A program made the position numbers and the translations under genes. This document shows, one piece after another, positions 8,753 through 19,531 of a stretch of 61,097 bases of DNA. The stretch comes from an uncultured Flavobacteriaceae bacterium (lineage in GTDB: Bacteria; Bacteroidota; Bacteroidia; Flavobacteriales; Flavobacteriaceae). Below the pieces are notes generated by a model. It saw only the letters and a list, made by a program, of their open reading frames with translations, had not been told where the DNA came from and did not search any database. Location of the stretch: NCBI GenBank assembly GCA_905480425.1, contig CAJQQG010000031.1, forward strand, positions 1-61,097, read 5' to 3'. Numbering within the stretch: the stretch's first letter is position 1; each line of letters opens with the position of its first letter.

Positions 8753-9628
8753 TCAATCTCTTCGCTCACAAGCCAGAAGAGTATTTTTAAGAAGCATCGC
8801 AATGGTCATTGGACCTACGCCTCCAGGAACCGGGGTAATAGCATAAGCTTTTCTTGCCACTTCTTCATAAGCAACATCACCTTTTATAAGATATCCTTTT
8901 GGGTGGCTTGTGTCTGGAACTCTAGTAATACCTACATCAATAATAACGACGTCTTGTTTAACCATATCTGCTTTCAAAAATTCTGGAATTCCAAGTGCTG
9001 AAACAATAATATCTGCAGAGCGGGTAAGTACTTTAATGTTTTCTGTTCGACTATGAGCAACCGTTACAGTGGCATTTCCATAAGGACCTTTTTGACTCAT
9101 CAAAATACTAATGGGGCGACCCACAATATGACTCCGTCCAATTACCACACAATGCTTGCCTGAGGTTTCGATTTTATAGCGCTTCAAAAGCTCCATAATA
9201 CCATAAGGAGTAGCTGGGATAAAAGAATTCATTTCTAATGCCATACGTCCAAAATTAGAAGGATGAAATCCATCTACATCTTTTCTAGGATCAATTGCTA
9301 AGAGTATTTTTTCTTCATTAATGTGCTCTGGCAAAGGGAGCTGAACAATGTATCCATCTAGACTATCATCATTATTTAATTGGGTGATTTTTTGCAATAA
9401 TTCATTTTCTGAAATCGTCTCATCTAAATGAATTAAAGTAGACTTAATGCCAATTTGCTCACAAGACCTAACTTTACTTCCAACGTAAGTTAAGCTAGCT
9501 CCATCATTACCAACAAGTACTGCTGCTAAATGTGGTATTTTTTTTCCATCGTTTATCCTGTTATCTACCGTTAATTTAATTTCTTCTTTTAACGCTATTG
9601 CAGTTTTTTTTCCGTCTAATACTATCAT
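8753..9628 (-). CDS. folD: Methylenetetrahydrofolate dehydrogenase / cyclohydrolase
   Basis: Bifunctional FolD of 291 residues, interconverting 5,10-methylene-, 5,10-methenyl- and 10-formyl-tetrahydrofolate. Visible are the catalytic lysine in YVGSKVRSCEQIGI (Lys52), the QLPLPEH folate-site motif, DVDGFHP, the nucleotide-binding VVIGRSHIVGRP and the C-terminal TPVPGGVGPMT signature. It starts 4 nt after ffh stops, so it is expected to be the second gene of an ffh-folD transcript. Confidence 0.95.
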   Translation of the reverse strand: MIVLDGKKTAIALKEEIKLTVDNRINDGKKIPHLAAVLVGNDGASLTYVGSKVRSCEQIGIKSTLIHLDETISENELLQKITQLNNDDSLDGYIVQLPLPEHINEEKILLAIDPRKDVDGFHPSNFGRMALEMNSFIPATPYGIMELLKRYKIETSGKHCVVIGRSHIVGRPISILMSQKGPYGNATVTVAHSRTENIKVLTRSADIIVSALGIPEFLKADMVKQDVVIIDVGITRVPDTSHPKGYLIKGDVAYEEVARKAYAITPVPGGVGPMTIAMLLKNTLLACERRD

Positions 9629-9632
9629 TATC

Positions 9633-10961
9633 TTATTTTAAACCTTGTATTTGTTGCATCATTTGGGGTCCTTTTCCACCTTGCACCATTTTCATCATTT
9701 TTCCCATTTGTTCAAACTGCTTAATAAGCTGATTTATATCTTCTATTGATTTACCAGAGCCTTTTGCTATTCTAGTTTTACGACTATGATTCATTAATTG
9801 AGGCTGAGATCTTTCTTTAGGAGTCATAGAGCCTATTATTACCTCAATGCCAGCAAAAGCGTCATCATCGACATCGACATCTTTCATCATTTTACCAACA
9901 CCAGGAATCATTCCCATTAAATCTTTCATATTTCCCATTTTCTTGACCTGCTGGATTTGAGAAAGAAAATCATCATACCCGAATTTATTTTTAGCTATTT
10001 TTTTATTAATCTTTCGTGCTTGGTCTTCGTCAAATTGCTCTTGAGCTCTTTCTACAAGTGAAACCACATCTCCCATGCCAAGAATGCGATCAGCCATACG
10101 TTCTGGATAGAAAACATCTAAAGCTTCCATTTTTTCCCCTGTTCCAATAAATTTAATTGGTTTATTCACAACCGACTTAATGGTCAAAGCTGCACCGCCA
10201 CGAGTATCTCCATCAAGCTTAGTTAAAATAACACCATCAAAATTCAATAAATCATTAAATGTTTTTGCTGTATTTACAGCATCTTGCCCCGTCATTGCAT
10301 CAACAACAAAAAGAGTTTCTGATGGTTTTACTGCAGAATGAATAGCTTTAATTTCAGTCATTAACACTTCATCAATTGCTAAACGACCAGCAGTATCAAT
10401 AATTACAACGTCATGTTTTTCCTTTTTTGCCACCTCTAAAGCAGCAAGTGCAATTTTCACAGGGTCTTTTTCTTCCCTATCCTCATATATCGCAGCACCT
10501 ACTTGTTCAGCTACAATTGCTAATTGATCTATAGCTGCAGGGCGATAAACATCACAAGCTACCAACAAAGGGCTTTTAACTTGTTTCTTTTTTAGATGAA
10601 GAGCTAGCTTTCCAGTAAAAGTTGTTTTACCAGATCCTTGTAATCCTGTCATTAAAATTACAGCAGGCTTTTGTTCTAAATTAACGCCAACAGACTCAGA
10701 ACCCATGAGTGCGGTTAATTCATCTTTGACTATTTTTACAAGAAGTTGACTGGGCTGAAGACTTGTTAGTACTTTTTCTCCTAATGCTTTTTCTTTTACA
10801 CGAACCGTAAACTCTTTGGCTATCTTGAAGTTAACATCGGCATCTAATAAGGCTCTACGAACTTCCTTGAGTGTTTCAGCAACATTAATTTCTGTAATTT
10901 TTCCATGACCCTTAAGAACTTGGAAAGCTTTATCTAATTTACCGCTAAGATTATCGAACAT
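9633..10961 (-). CDS. ffh: Signal recognition particle protein Ffh (SRP54)
   Basis: GTPase that binds signal sequences of nascent membrane proteins and delivers them to FtsY and SecYEG. The 442-residue protein has the N domain, the G domain with P-loop GLQGSGKTT (106-114), DTAGRL and TKLDGDTRGG, and a methionine-rich M domain whose C-terminus reads MGKMMKMVQGGKGPQMMQQI. Length is normal. A candidate -7 box lies 30 nt upstream. It precedes folD by 4 nt and follows blh on the same strand with a 59-nt gap. Confidence 0.97.
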   Translation of the reverse strand: MFDNLSGKLDKAFQVLKGHGKITEINVAETLKEVRRALLDADVNFKIAKEFTVRVKEKALGEKVLTSLQPSQLLVKIVKDELTALMGSESVGVNLEQKPAVILMTGLQGSGKTTFTGKLALHLKKKQVKSPLLVACDVYRPAAIDQLAIVAEQVGAAIYEDREEKDPVKIALAALEVAKKEKHDVVIIDTAGRLAIDEVLMTEIKAIHSAVKPSETLFVVDAMTGQDAVNTAKTFNDLLNFDGVILTKLDGDTRGGAALTIKSVVNKPIKFIGTGEKMEALDVFYPERMADRILGMGDVVSLVERAQEQFDEDQARKINKKIAKNKFGYDDFLSQIQQVKKMGNMKDLMGMIPGVGKMMKDVDVDDDAFAGIEVIIGSMTPKERSQPQLMNHSRKTRIAKGSGKSIEDINQLIKQFEQMGKMMKMVQGGKGPQMMQQIQGLK

Positions 10962-10990
10962 AATGATTGTGAATATTAAATGTCAAAAAA

Positions 10991-10998
10991 CAAAAATA
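10991..10998 (-). promoter_or_regulatory. Candidate -7 box for ffh-folD
   Basis: The minus strand reads TATTTTTG, matching TAnnTTTG, 30 nt before the ffh ATG. It lies between the blh stop and ffh, so ffh need not depend on read-through from blh. No clear -33 TTG. Confidence 0.4.
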
Positions 10999-11020
10999 AG
11001 AAATGCGAAGAGAATATTAA

Positions 11021-11932
11021 CTACTGATTAGTGTTGAATGAAAACATTCTCTCCATAACAATAGCATGCGGGAATGTTATAGCTGCTAAAAAGGAAAAAA
11101 AGAGCGGTAAAAACTGTTCTCTTGGAATGTCTGCAAAAAAATAAACTCCACCTAAACTAACTAAAGCTAAAATCCAGTATAAAAAAGAAGCCTTTATATA
11201 CTTTTTATATCCAGTTTTACCAGAAACTGTACCATCGTACAAAAATTTAATTTGTGAATTTAAAGAAGGCAAACTATGCCATATAACAAAATAAATTCCA
11301 AAACTGAAAAGCAAATTGCTTGATGTAAACAATAAGGCCAATAATCCCAAAAGGAAAAACTCTTGCATTAATAATTTACTATTTTTAAAATGAAAGAGGG
11401 CTTGAATAACTATGGCTATAGAAGTGACTAATAATGAATAAATAAAAAAGTTGAAAGGAAGTGCTTTACCTGAGATTTGAAAAATTACTTTAACAGTTTC
11501 ATTATAGTGTAACGAGAACAGCATCAAAAATATAAAGGCTCCATAGGTGAAATAAAAAAATAACTTACCCTTTTTTAAATCTACTATTCGCTCCAAATGT
11601 TGCTCTCCAAAATGATAACAACTTACTAGCACAAAAGAAATAAGAGCAATTCCGGGTATCCAATAAAAAATACCTATTCCTGAAATAACCACCATTAAAT
11701 ATGAGACAAAAAACAAAGCCTTTAGTTTTTTTTGATTTTTTCCGAAATTTTTATCAATTATTTTCAAATCATTTGCACCATGAAGAATCCCAAAAGAAAA
11801 AATTCCTATAAAAGCAATGAGATTTTGACTAGAATCATTGCAAAAAACTGCAAATATGATACAGGTCAGTGTTATTAATTGCGGTATTATTAAAAATTTA
11901 TGCTTTGTAAATGAGATAGTTAACAATTTCAA
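11021..11932 (-). CDS. blh: Blh/Brp-type beta-carotene 15,15'-dioxygenase (retinal formation)
   Basis: Integral membrane iron enzyme that splits beta-carotene into two retinals, the chromophore of proteorhodopsin. The 303-residue protein keeps the family histidines: HGANDLK (His51), SCYHFGEQH (His107, His112), WHSLPS (His219) and FPHAIVMER (His289), among about seven membrane segments. The start is TTG at 11932; the frame has no ATG before the first helix, and a stop lies 36 nt further up. It is divergent from the opsin gene, with 83 nt between start codons, which strongly supports a retinal-supply role. The genes for carotene synthesis are not in the window. Confidence 0.93.
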   Translation of the reverse strand: MKLLTISFTKHKFLIIPQLITLTCIIFAVFCNDSSQNLIAFIGIFSFGILHGANDLKIIDKNFGKNQKKLKALFFVSYLMVVISGIGIFYWIPGIALISFVLVSCYHFGEQHLERIVDLKKGKLFFYFTYGAFIFLMLFSLHYNETVKVIFQISGKALPFNFFIYSLLVTSIAIVIQALFHFKNSKLLMQEFFLLGLLALLFTSSNLLFSFGIYFVIWHSLPSLNSQIKFLYDGTVSGKTGYKKYIKASFLYWILALVSLGGVYFFADIPREQFLPLFFSFLAAITFPHAIVMERMFSFNTNQ

Positions 11933-12015
11933 TGAAAAATAACTTATATATAAATGGTGGGTGATTTAATTTTTTTTAAATTTATCTAAACAAAAACAAA
12001 TAATTGATATTAATT

Positions 12016-12741
12016 ATGGAAAAATTACTAAGTTTAATAACTGTAGTGCCAGCGATGGCTACAGATGACTACGTTGGATTTACTTTCTTCGTAGGATGTA
12101 TGGCGATGATGGCAGCATCAGCGTTCTTTTTTCTCTCAATGAGCTCTTTTGATGCAAAATGGAGAACCTCTATTTTGGTGTCTGGACTAATTACGTTCAT
12201 TGCAGCTGTTCACTATTGGTACATGCGTGACTATTGGGCAACTAATATGACCTCTCCAACATTTTTTAGATATGTAGATTGGGTGTTAACTGTTCCGTTA
12301 ATGTGTGTTGAATTTTATTTAATTCTAAAAGCAGCTGGAGCTACTAAACAATTAATGTGGAAATTGATTTTCGCTTCTATTGTTATGTTAGTAACAGGTT
12401 ACTTTGGAGAAGCTGTATACACAACGGGATCAGGTCCTGCAGTATGGGGTCTTGTTTCTGGTCTTGCTTACTTCTGGATTGTATATGAAATCTGGATGGG
12501 TAGCACTTCTAAACTAGCTGCAGCTGCAGGTGGTGCAGTACAAGCTGCTCACAAAACACTCTGCTGGTTTGTTCTTGTAGGATGGGCAATTTATCCAATT
12601 GGATATATGGCCGGTACTGAAGGATGGTATAGTGGAATATTTGGTGGATTGCCAATGGACGTTATTTATAACGTTGGTGATGCTATCAACAAAATTGGGT
12701 TTGGTCTAGTTGTTTACAACTTAGCTGTAAATTCAAAATAA
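12016..12741 (+). CDS. Proteorhodopsin, green-tuned light-driven proton pump
   Basis: Seven-helix microbial rhodopsin of 241 residues. ATG 12016 is chosen over TTG 12004, which would only add four residues. Helix C reads RYVDWVLTVPLMCVEFY: proton acceptor Asp88, Thr92 and proton donor Glu99 (the D-T-E pattern of outward proton pumps, equal to D97/T101/E108 of the reference protein). Met96 is at the spectral-tuning site (105), which predicts green absorption. His66 is spaced 22 residues before Asp88, as His75 is before Asp97 in the reference. The retinal Schiff-base lysine is Lys226 in NKIGFGL. Residues 1-16 look like a cleaved signal or hydrophobic N-terminus. It has its own terminator, so it is monocistronic. 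No consensus promoter stands out upstream. Confidence 0.97.
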   Translation: MEKLLSLITVVPAMATDDYVGFTFFVGCMAMMAASAFFFLSMSSFDAKWRTSILVSGLITFIAAVHYWYMRDYWATNMTSPTFFRYVDWVLTVPLMCVEFYLILKAAGATKQLMWKLIFASIVMLVTGYFGEAVYTTGSGPAVWGLVSGLAYFWIVYEIWMGSTSKLAAAAGGAVQAAHKTLCWFVLVGWAIYPIGYMAGTEGWYSGIFGGLPMDVIYNVGDAINKIGFGLVVYNLAVNSK

Positions 12742-12776
12742 TCCTGAAAAGGAAACAATTTTTATATATAAAACTA

Positions 12777-12803
12777 AAATCGCTCTTTTGAGCGATTTTT
12801 TTT
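12777..12803. terminator. Bidirectional hairpin terminator between proteorhodopsin and argS
   Basis: CGCTC-tttt-GAGCG (12781-12794), extended by AAAAT/ATTTT, forms a 9-10 bp stem flanked by a T tract on the plus strand and an A tract that gives Ts on the minus strand. It serves the opsin and, in reverse, argS. Confidence 0.85.
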
Positions 12804-14591
12804 TTACATCCTGTTCGGTACATCAATACCCAATAAATTAGAAGCATTAGCAATCACCTCTGCTACCTTTTCAGAAAGGGCTACACGAAATGCTTTTTGA
12901 GTTATATCGGTACTTCCTAGAACAGAAACATTTTGATAAAAAGTGTTGTAACTCTTAACTAAGTCATATAGATAGTTAGCAATGAGTGCAGGATTATATT
13001 GCTTACCTGCTAATATAATTATCTCAGGATAGATTTCCAATTGCTTAATTACCTCTTTTTCACGAATATCTAACTCTGTTAATGACTCGAACGACTCTAA
13101 TAAATCTTTATCTGATTTAAGAATCAATGTTTTAATTCGTGCATGAGTATACTGAATAAAAGGGCCTGTATTTCCGTTAAAATCAATTGAAGCCTCAGGA
13201 TCAAAAAGAATTCGTTTTTTGGGATCTACTTTAAGAATGTAATATTTTAATGCGCCTAATGCAATAGTTTCATGAAGAGTAGTTTTTTCATTATCATTAA
13301 GAGAATCTAGTTTACCTACAGATTCTGAAATAGTTTTTGCTTGTGATATCATGCCTTTAATAAGATCATCTGCATCTACAACAGTACCTTCTCTACTTTT
13401 CATTTTCCCACTAGGCAAATCAACCATTCCATAACTTAAATGATGCAAAGCTTCTGCCCAGTCAAAACCTAATTTCTTAAGAATTAAAAACAATACTTTA
13501 AAATGATAATCTTGTTCATTCCCAACAGTATAAACCATTCCCTTTAGCTGAGGAATATCTTCTAATCTTTTTTGAGCAGTTCCAAGATCTTGAGTCATGT
13601 ATACAGAAGTTCCATCGGAACGTAAAAGTAATTTTTCATCTAATCCTTCTGCAGTGAGATCTATCCAAACAGAGCCATCGTCTTTTTTAAAAAACACCTG
13701 ATCTTTAAGTCCCTTCTTAATAATATTTTTTCCTAGTAAATAAGTTTCGCTTTCGTAATAATAGGAATCAAAAGAGACCCCTAAACTAGCATACGTTACT
13801 TCAAAACCTTGATATACCCAATCATTCATGGTCCTCCAAAGTTTATGAACAGCTAAGTCATTATCTTCCCAACGCCTTAACATGTCTTGTGCTTCTAATA
13901 AAAGGGGAGCATTTTGTTTTGCTTCTTCTTCTGAATAACCTTGTTTTGTTAGTGTAGTTATTTCTTTTTTATATTCAACATCAAATTTTACATAATATTT
14001 CCCTACCAGCTGATCTCCTTTTAAATCTGAACTAGAGGGTGTTTCTTGATTCCCAAATTTTTCCCAAGCAATCATAGACTTACAAATGTGAATTCCACGA
14101 TCATTTATAATTTGTGTTTTAATCACTTTTTTTCCATTTGCCTCAAGAATTTTAGCAACTGAATATCCTAAAACATTATTTCTTATGTGACCTAGGTGTA
14201 AAGGCTTATTTGTGTTTGGTGATGAAAATTCAACCATAACAATTGGTGAAACATCATTTATAATTTGATGACCATAATTTGAAATATTTAGAATTTTCAA
14301 AAACTGCTCTACATAAAACGCATCACTTAAAACGAGATTCAAAAACCCTTTAACTACATTAAAATTTAGAACAGCCTCAAGCTCATTTAACAAGTAATTT
14401 CCAAGTGTATTTGCCAAATCATCAGGACGTATTTTTACCTGACGTACTAACGGAAATACAACCAAGGTTAGGTCACCTTCAAATTCTTTCCGAGTGCTTT
14501 GAAATTCATAACTTTCAATGGTAACATTATGTTGAGACTGAAAAAAATGATTCAAAATGGGTGTAAAATGCTCACTATAATTGATGTTCAT
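12804..14591 (-). CDS. argS: Arginyl-tRNA synthetase
   Basis: Class I synthetase of 595 residues that charges tRNA-Arg. It has the N-terminal Add-1 domain, the HIGH-type motif in SPNTNKPLHLGHIRNN, the GMVDLPSGKMKSREGTVV block that replaces the usual KMSKS in many bacterial ArgRS, and the DALR-type anticodon domain at the C-terminus. The start is ATG at 14591: a longer frame begins with TTG at 14609, but that codon lies inside a -7 promoter box (14607-14614). It stands alone, converging on the proteorhodopsin gene. Confidence 0.95.
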   Translation of the reverse strand: MNINYSEHFTPILNHFFQSQHNVTIESYEFQSTRKEFEGDLTLVVFPLVRQVKIRPDDLANTLGNYLLNELEAVLNFNVVKGFLNLVLSDAFYVEQFLKILNISNYGHQIINDVSPIVMVEFSSPNTNKPLHLGHIRNNVLGYSVAKILEANGKKVIKTQIINDRGIHICKSMIAWEKFGNQETPSSSDLKGDQLVGKYYVKFDVEYKKEITTLTKQGYSEEEAKQNAPLLLEAQDMLRRWEDNDLAVHKLWRTMNDWVYQGFEVTYASLGVSFDSYYYESETYLLGKNIIKKGLKDQVFFKKDDGSVWIDLTAEGLDEKLLLRSDGTSVYMTQDLGTAQKRLEDIPQLKGMVYTVGNEQDYHFKVLFLILKKLGFDWAEALHHLSYGMVDLPSGKMKSREGTVVDADDLIKGMISQAKTISESVGKLDSLNDNEKTTLHETIALGALKYYILKVDPKKRILFDPEASIDFNGNTGPFIQYTHARIKTLILKSDKDLLESFESLTELDIREKEVIKQLEIYPEIIILAGKQYNPALIANYLYDLVKSYNTFYQNVSVLGSTDITQKAFRVALSEKVAEVIANASNLLGIDVPNRM

Positions 14592-14606
14592 GACAATATT
14601 TGATAT

Positions 14607-14614
14607 CAAAGATA
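14607..14614 (-). promoter_or_regulatory. -7 box for argS
   Basis: The minus strand reads TATCTTTG, an exact TAnnTTTG match ending 15 nt before the ATG at 14591. It rules against the upstream TTG start. The -33 element is not recognisable. Confidence 0.45.
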
Positions 14615-14666
14615 AATATATTCAATTGATTATGCCTTCGTTTGGCAAACCCTTATCTTTAACTAT

Positions 14667-15092
14667 ATGCTATTAAATATATCTTATAACGATCCCACTG
14701 TTAAGCGGCAAATAGAAAAGGCAGTAGGAAGACCTTTTTCATTAAAACAAAGATGGAAATTAGGTGGTATTGGATCACAGAAATTAATGATTAATAGCGC
14801 TTCTATTGACATACATAACTTGCTGATTTTAGATAATAATTTAAAGTCTTGTAACTTAGAGCTAAGACCTTTAGGTATTATTGTTCACTTTAGAAGTCTT
14901 TTAGAAACCTATGGATTAATTATACCTTATTATAAACTCAAACTATATAAAGGAAAAGCAAAAGAATATTCTTTATATATTGATCAATATTACATTAAAA
15001 TTTTTGTGGACTCAAAAAAAAATCATGCCTTCCTTAAAAAGGTAGGATCTCAAAAATCATTACAAGTACCACCCTCTTTAGAAGACCTATAG
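14667..15092 (+). CDS. Small protein of unknown function
   Basis: I do not recognise this 141-residue protein. It has no signal peptide or membrane segment, is rich in Lys, Leu and Tyr, and has alternating hydrophobic residues suggesting a mixed alpha/beta or beta-rich cytosolic fold (residues 50-115). The only cysteine is in LKSCNLELRPL. A real gene is supported by ATG start, coding-like composition, a near-match to the -7 box (TATCTTTA, 14654-14661) 5 nt before the ATG, and tight packing: divergent from argS and overlapping the gltA stop by 6 nt. Function cannot be inferred from neighbours. Confidence 0.7.
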   Translation: MLLNISYNDPTVKRQIEKAVGRPFSLKQRWKLGGIGSQKLMINSASIDIHNLLILDNNLKSCNLELRPLGIIVHFRSLLETYGLIIPYYKLKLYKGKAKEYSLYIDQYYIKIFVDSKKNHAFLKKVGSQKSLQVPPSLEDL

Positions 15093-16352
15093 TTCTCTGT
15101 GTCTAGAGCCAGTATATATTTGACGTGGACGTCCAATAGGTTCATTATTTTTACGCATTTCTAACCATTGAGAAATCCACCCTGGCAATCTCCCTAAAGC
15201 AAACATAACCGTAAACATTTCTGTAGGAATACCTAAAGCACGATAAATTATACCAGAATAAAAATCAACATTTGGATATAATTTTCGTTCTATAAAGTAA
15301 GAATCATTCAGTGCTTCTTTTTCTAAGCCTTTTGCTATATCTAAAATAGGGTCATTGATTCCCATTTCAGCTAAAACTTCATCAGCTGCTTTTTTAATAA
15401 TCTTAGCCCGGGGGTCAAAATTTTTATAAACTCTATGTCCAAATCCCATTAAACGGAAAGGATCATTTTTATCTTTAGCCTTAGCCATATATTTTTTTGT
15501 GTCGCCACCGTCTTTTTGAATGGCCTCAAGCATTTCAATAACTGCTTGGTTTGCTCCTCCATGAAGTGGACCCCAAAGTGCAGAAATACCAGCAGATACA
15601 GATGCAAATAAACCAGCATGAGAAGATCCCACAATCCGTACTGTTGAAGTTGAACAATTTTGTTCATGCTCGGCATGAAGAATTAATAATTTATTTAATG
15701 CAGAAACAACCACCGGACTTGGCGAATATTCTTCATGAGGACGTTTAAACATCATATGTGCAATATTCTCTACATAAGACAAGGAAGTATTAGCATAATT
15801 CAATGGCAATCCTTTAACTTTTCTTTGAGTCCATGACGCTAAAATTGGAAATTTAGCCAGTAACATAATAATAGCTTCTCGCATGTCTGATTCTGAGTCA
15901 ATATCTACAGAAGACGGGTTAAATGCAATCAAAGCAGAGGTTAGAGACGAAAGAACACCCATAGGATGAGCAGCCTTAGGAAAACTTTTTAAAATCATCT
16001 TTAAGTCTTCATCTACTAAGGAGTCAATTTTAATTTCTTTATTAAAAAGATCAAGCTCTTCCTCATTTGGTAATTCCCCAAAAATTAATAAAAAAGCAAC
16101 CTCAATAAAACTAGATCTATCGCATAAATCTTCAATGGAATAACCTCGATACCTTAAAATACCTTCTTCACCATTTAAAAATGTAACAGAACTTTTACAC
16201 GATCCTGTATTTTTGAATCCCGGGTCATAGGTAATCAATCCTGTTAATGATCTGAGTGTTTTAATGTCAATACCTTTTTCGTTTTCTGTCCCTTCAATTA
16301 AAGGAAATTCAAAGGTTTGATTGTTGTAGCTAAGTTTTACTGATTCACTCAT
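15087..16352 (-). CDS. gltA: Citrate synthase
   Basis: Type II (Gram-negative-like) citrate synthase of 421 residues that condenses oxaloacetate and acetyl-CoA. Catalytic residues align almost number-for-number with the E. coli enzyme: His264 in GPLHGGANQ, His306 in GFGHRVYKN and Asp363 in NVDFYSG; the HAEHEQN motif is at 226-232. The N-terminal beta domain typical of the hexameric NADH-regulated form is present. A 129-nt gap separates it from eno upstream, so it probably has its own promoter, which I cannot identify. Confidence 0.96.
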   Translation of the reverse strand: MSESVKLSYNNQTFEFPLIEGTENEKGIDIKTLRSLTGLITYDPGFKNTGSCKSSVTFLNGEEGILRYRGYSIEDLCDRSSFIEVAFLLIFGELPNEEELDLFNKEIKIDSLVDEDLKMILKSFPKAAHPMGVLSSLTSALIAFNPSSVDIDSESDMREAIIMLLAKFPILASWTQRKVKGLPLNYANTSLSYVENIAHMMFKRPHEEYSPSPVVVSALNKLLILHAEHEQNCSTSTVRIVGSSHAGLFASVSAGISALWGPLHGGANQAVIEMLEAIQKDGGDTKKYMAKAKDKNDPFRLMGFGHRVYKNFDPRAKIIKKAADEVLAEMGINDPILDIAKGLEKEALNDSYFIERKLYPNVDFYSGIIYRALGIPTEMFTVMFALGRLPGWISQWLEMRKNNEPIGRPRQIYTGSRHREL

Positions 16353-16481
16353 ATTCTTAGTTTTATATTAAATTCTATATAGCATTTAATACCATATGCC
16401 TTAGGACTTTAGTCTTTTATTATAGGATCACATTCTTGTCTTTTTGTAAAGGAAGAACGCAACTATTCAATCATATTAACC

Positions 16482-18886
<2,405 letters not shown>

Positions 18887-18911
18887 GGTTTTAATTACAA
18901 AATAAATCAAA

Positions 18912-18941
18912 AAAAAGGATAAACTAAAACGTTTATCCTTT
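18912..18941 (-). terminator. Terminator after rplQ (end of the ribosomal protein cluster)
   Basis: AAAAGGATAAAC-taaaac-GTTTATCCTTTT is a perfect 12-bp stem with a 6-nt loop. On the minus strand it is followed by a run of seven Ts. It lies 35 nt after the rplQ stop and 26 nt before carA, so it separates the ribosomal operon from carA-eno or attenuates read-through. Confidence 0.85.
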
Positions 18942-18975
18942 TATGTATTAAGAAAAAATAAGAATATGAAATGAA

Positions 18976-19509
18976 TTATTTTGCATTCTCAGTATCCTCA
19001 TCATTTTTTGTGTCAATTTCAGGTATAGCTTCTTCAGCAACTGGAGCTGTCTCTTCTTTAACTTCAATTACGGTTTCACTAGCTGTAGTCTTAGCTTTTC
19101 CACCACGTCGACGTGTTTTCTTTTTCTCTGTAGCTTCAGATTTATATACTTCATTATAATCTACAAGCTCAATCATTGCCATAGATGCATTATCACCTAG
19201 TCTATTTCCTAACTTAATAATACGTGTATATCCTCCAGGACGATCACCAACTTTTTTGGCAATATCTCTAAATAATTCTGTAACTGTTTCTTTATCACGA
19301 AGTGAACTAAATACTAACCTTCTATTGTGAGTAGTGTCAGACTTAGCTTTAGTGATAATAGGTTCAACAAATTGCTTCAAAGCTTTTGCTTTAGTTACAG
19401 TTGTATTTATACGCTTGTGTTCAATTAATGAACAAGCCATATTAGAGAGCATTGATTTTCTATGAGCAGTTTTACGCCCTAAATGCATTACTTTTTTTCC
19501 GTGTCTCAT
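18976..19509 (-). CDS. rplQ: 50S ribosomal protein L17
   Basis: Lines the peptide exit tunnel rim. The first 120 or so residues are the conserved L17 core ([24 protein letters not shown] start; [17 protein letters not shown]). The protein is 177 residues, longer than the roughly 120 of many bacteria, because of a charged C-terminal tail: a basic [10 protein letters not shown] patch, then an acidic, Glu-rich stretch ending DEDTENAK. Such tails are common in Bacteroidota. Last gene of the alpha operon, 22 nt after rpoA. Confidence 0.96.
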   Translation of the reverse strand: MRHGKKVMHLGRKTAHRKSMLSNMACSLIEHKRINTTVTKAKALKQFVEPIITKAKSDTTHNRRLVFSSLRDKETVTELFRDIAKKVGDRPGGYTRIIKLGNRLGDNASMAMIELVDYNEVYKSEATEKKKTRRRGGKAKTTASETVIEVKEETAPVAEEAIPEIDTKNDEDTENAK

Positions 19510-19531
19510 TTTTCTTCTTTAAAAATGTGAA

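Noticed and set aside
12004-12015. TTG start four codons upstream of the proteorhodopsin ATG
   Set aside because: The four extra residues add nothing to the leader and the ATG at 12016 is available.
16353-16481. Small GGACT/AGTCT inverted repeat between eno and gltA
   Set aside because: The loop is only two bases and no T run follows; no promoter motif could be fixed either.
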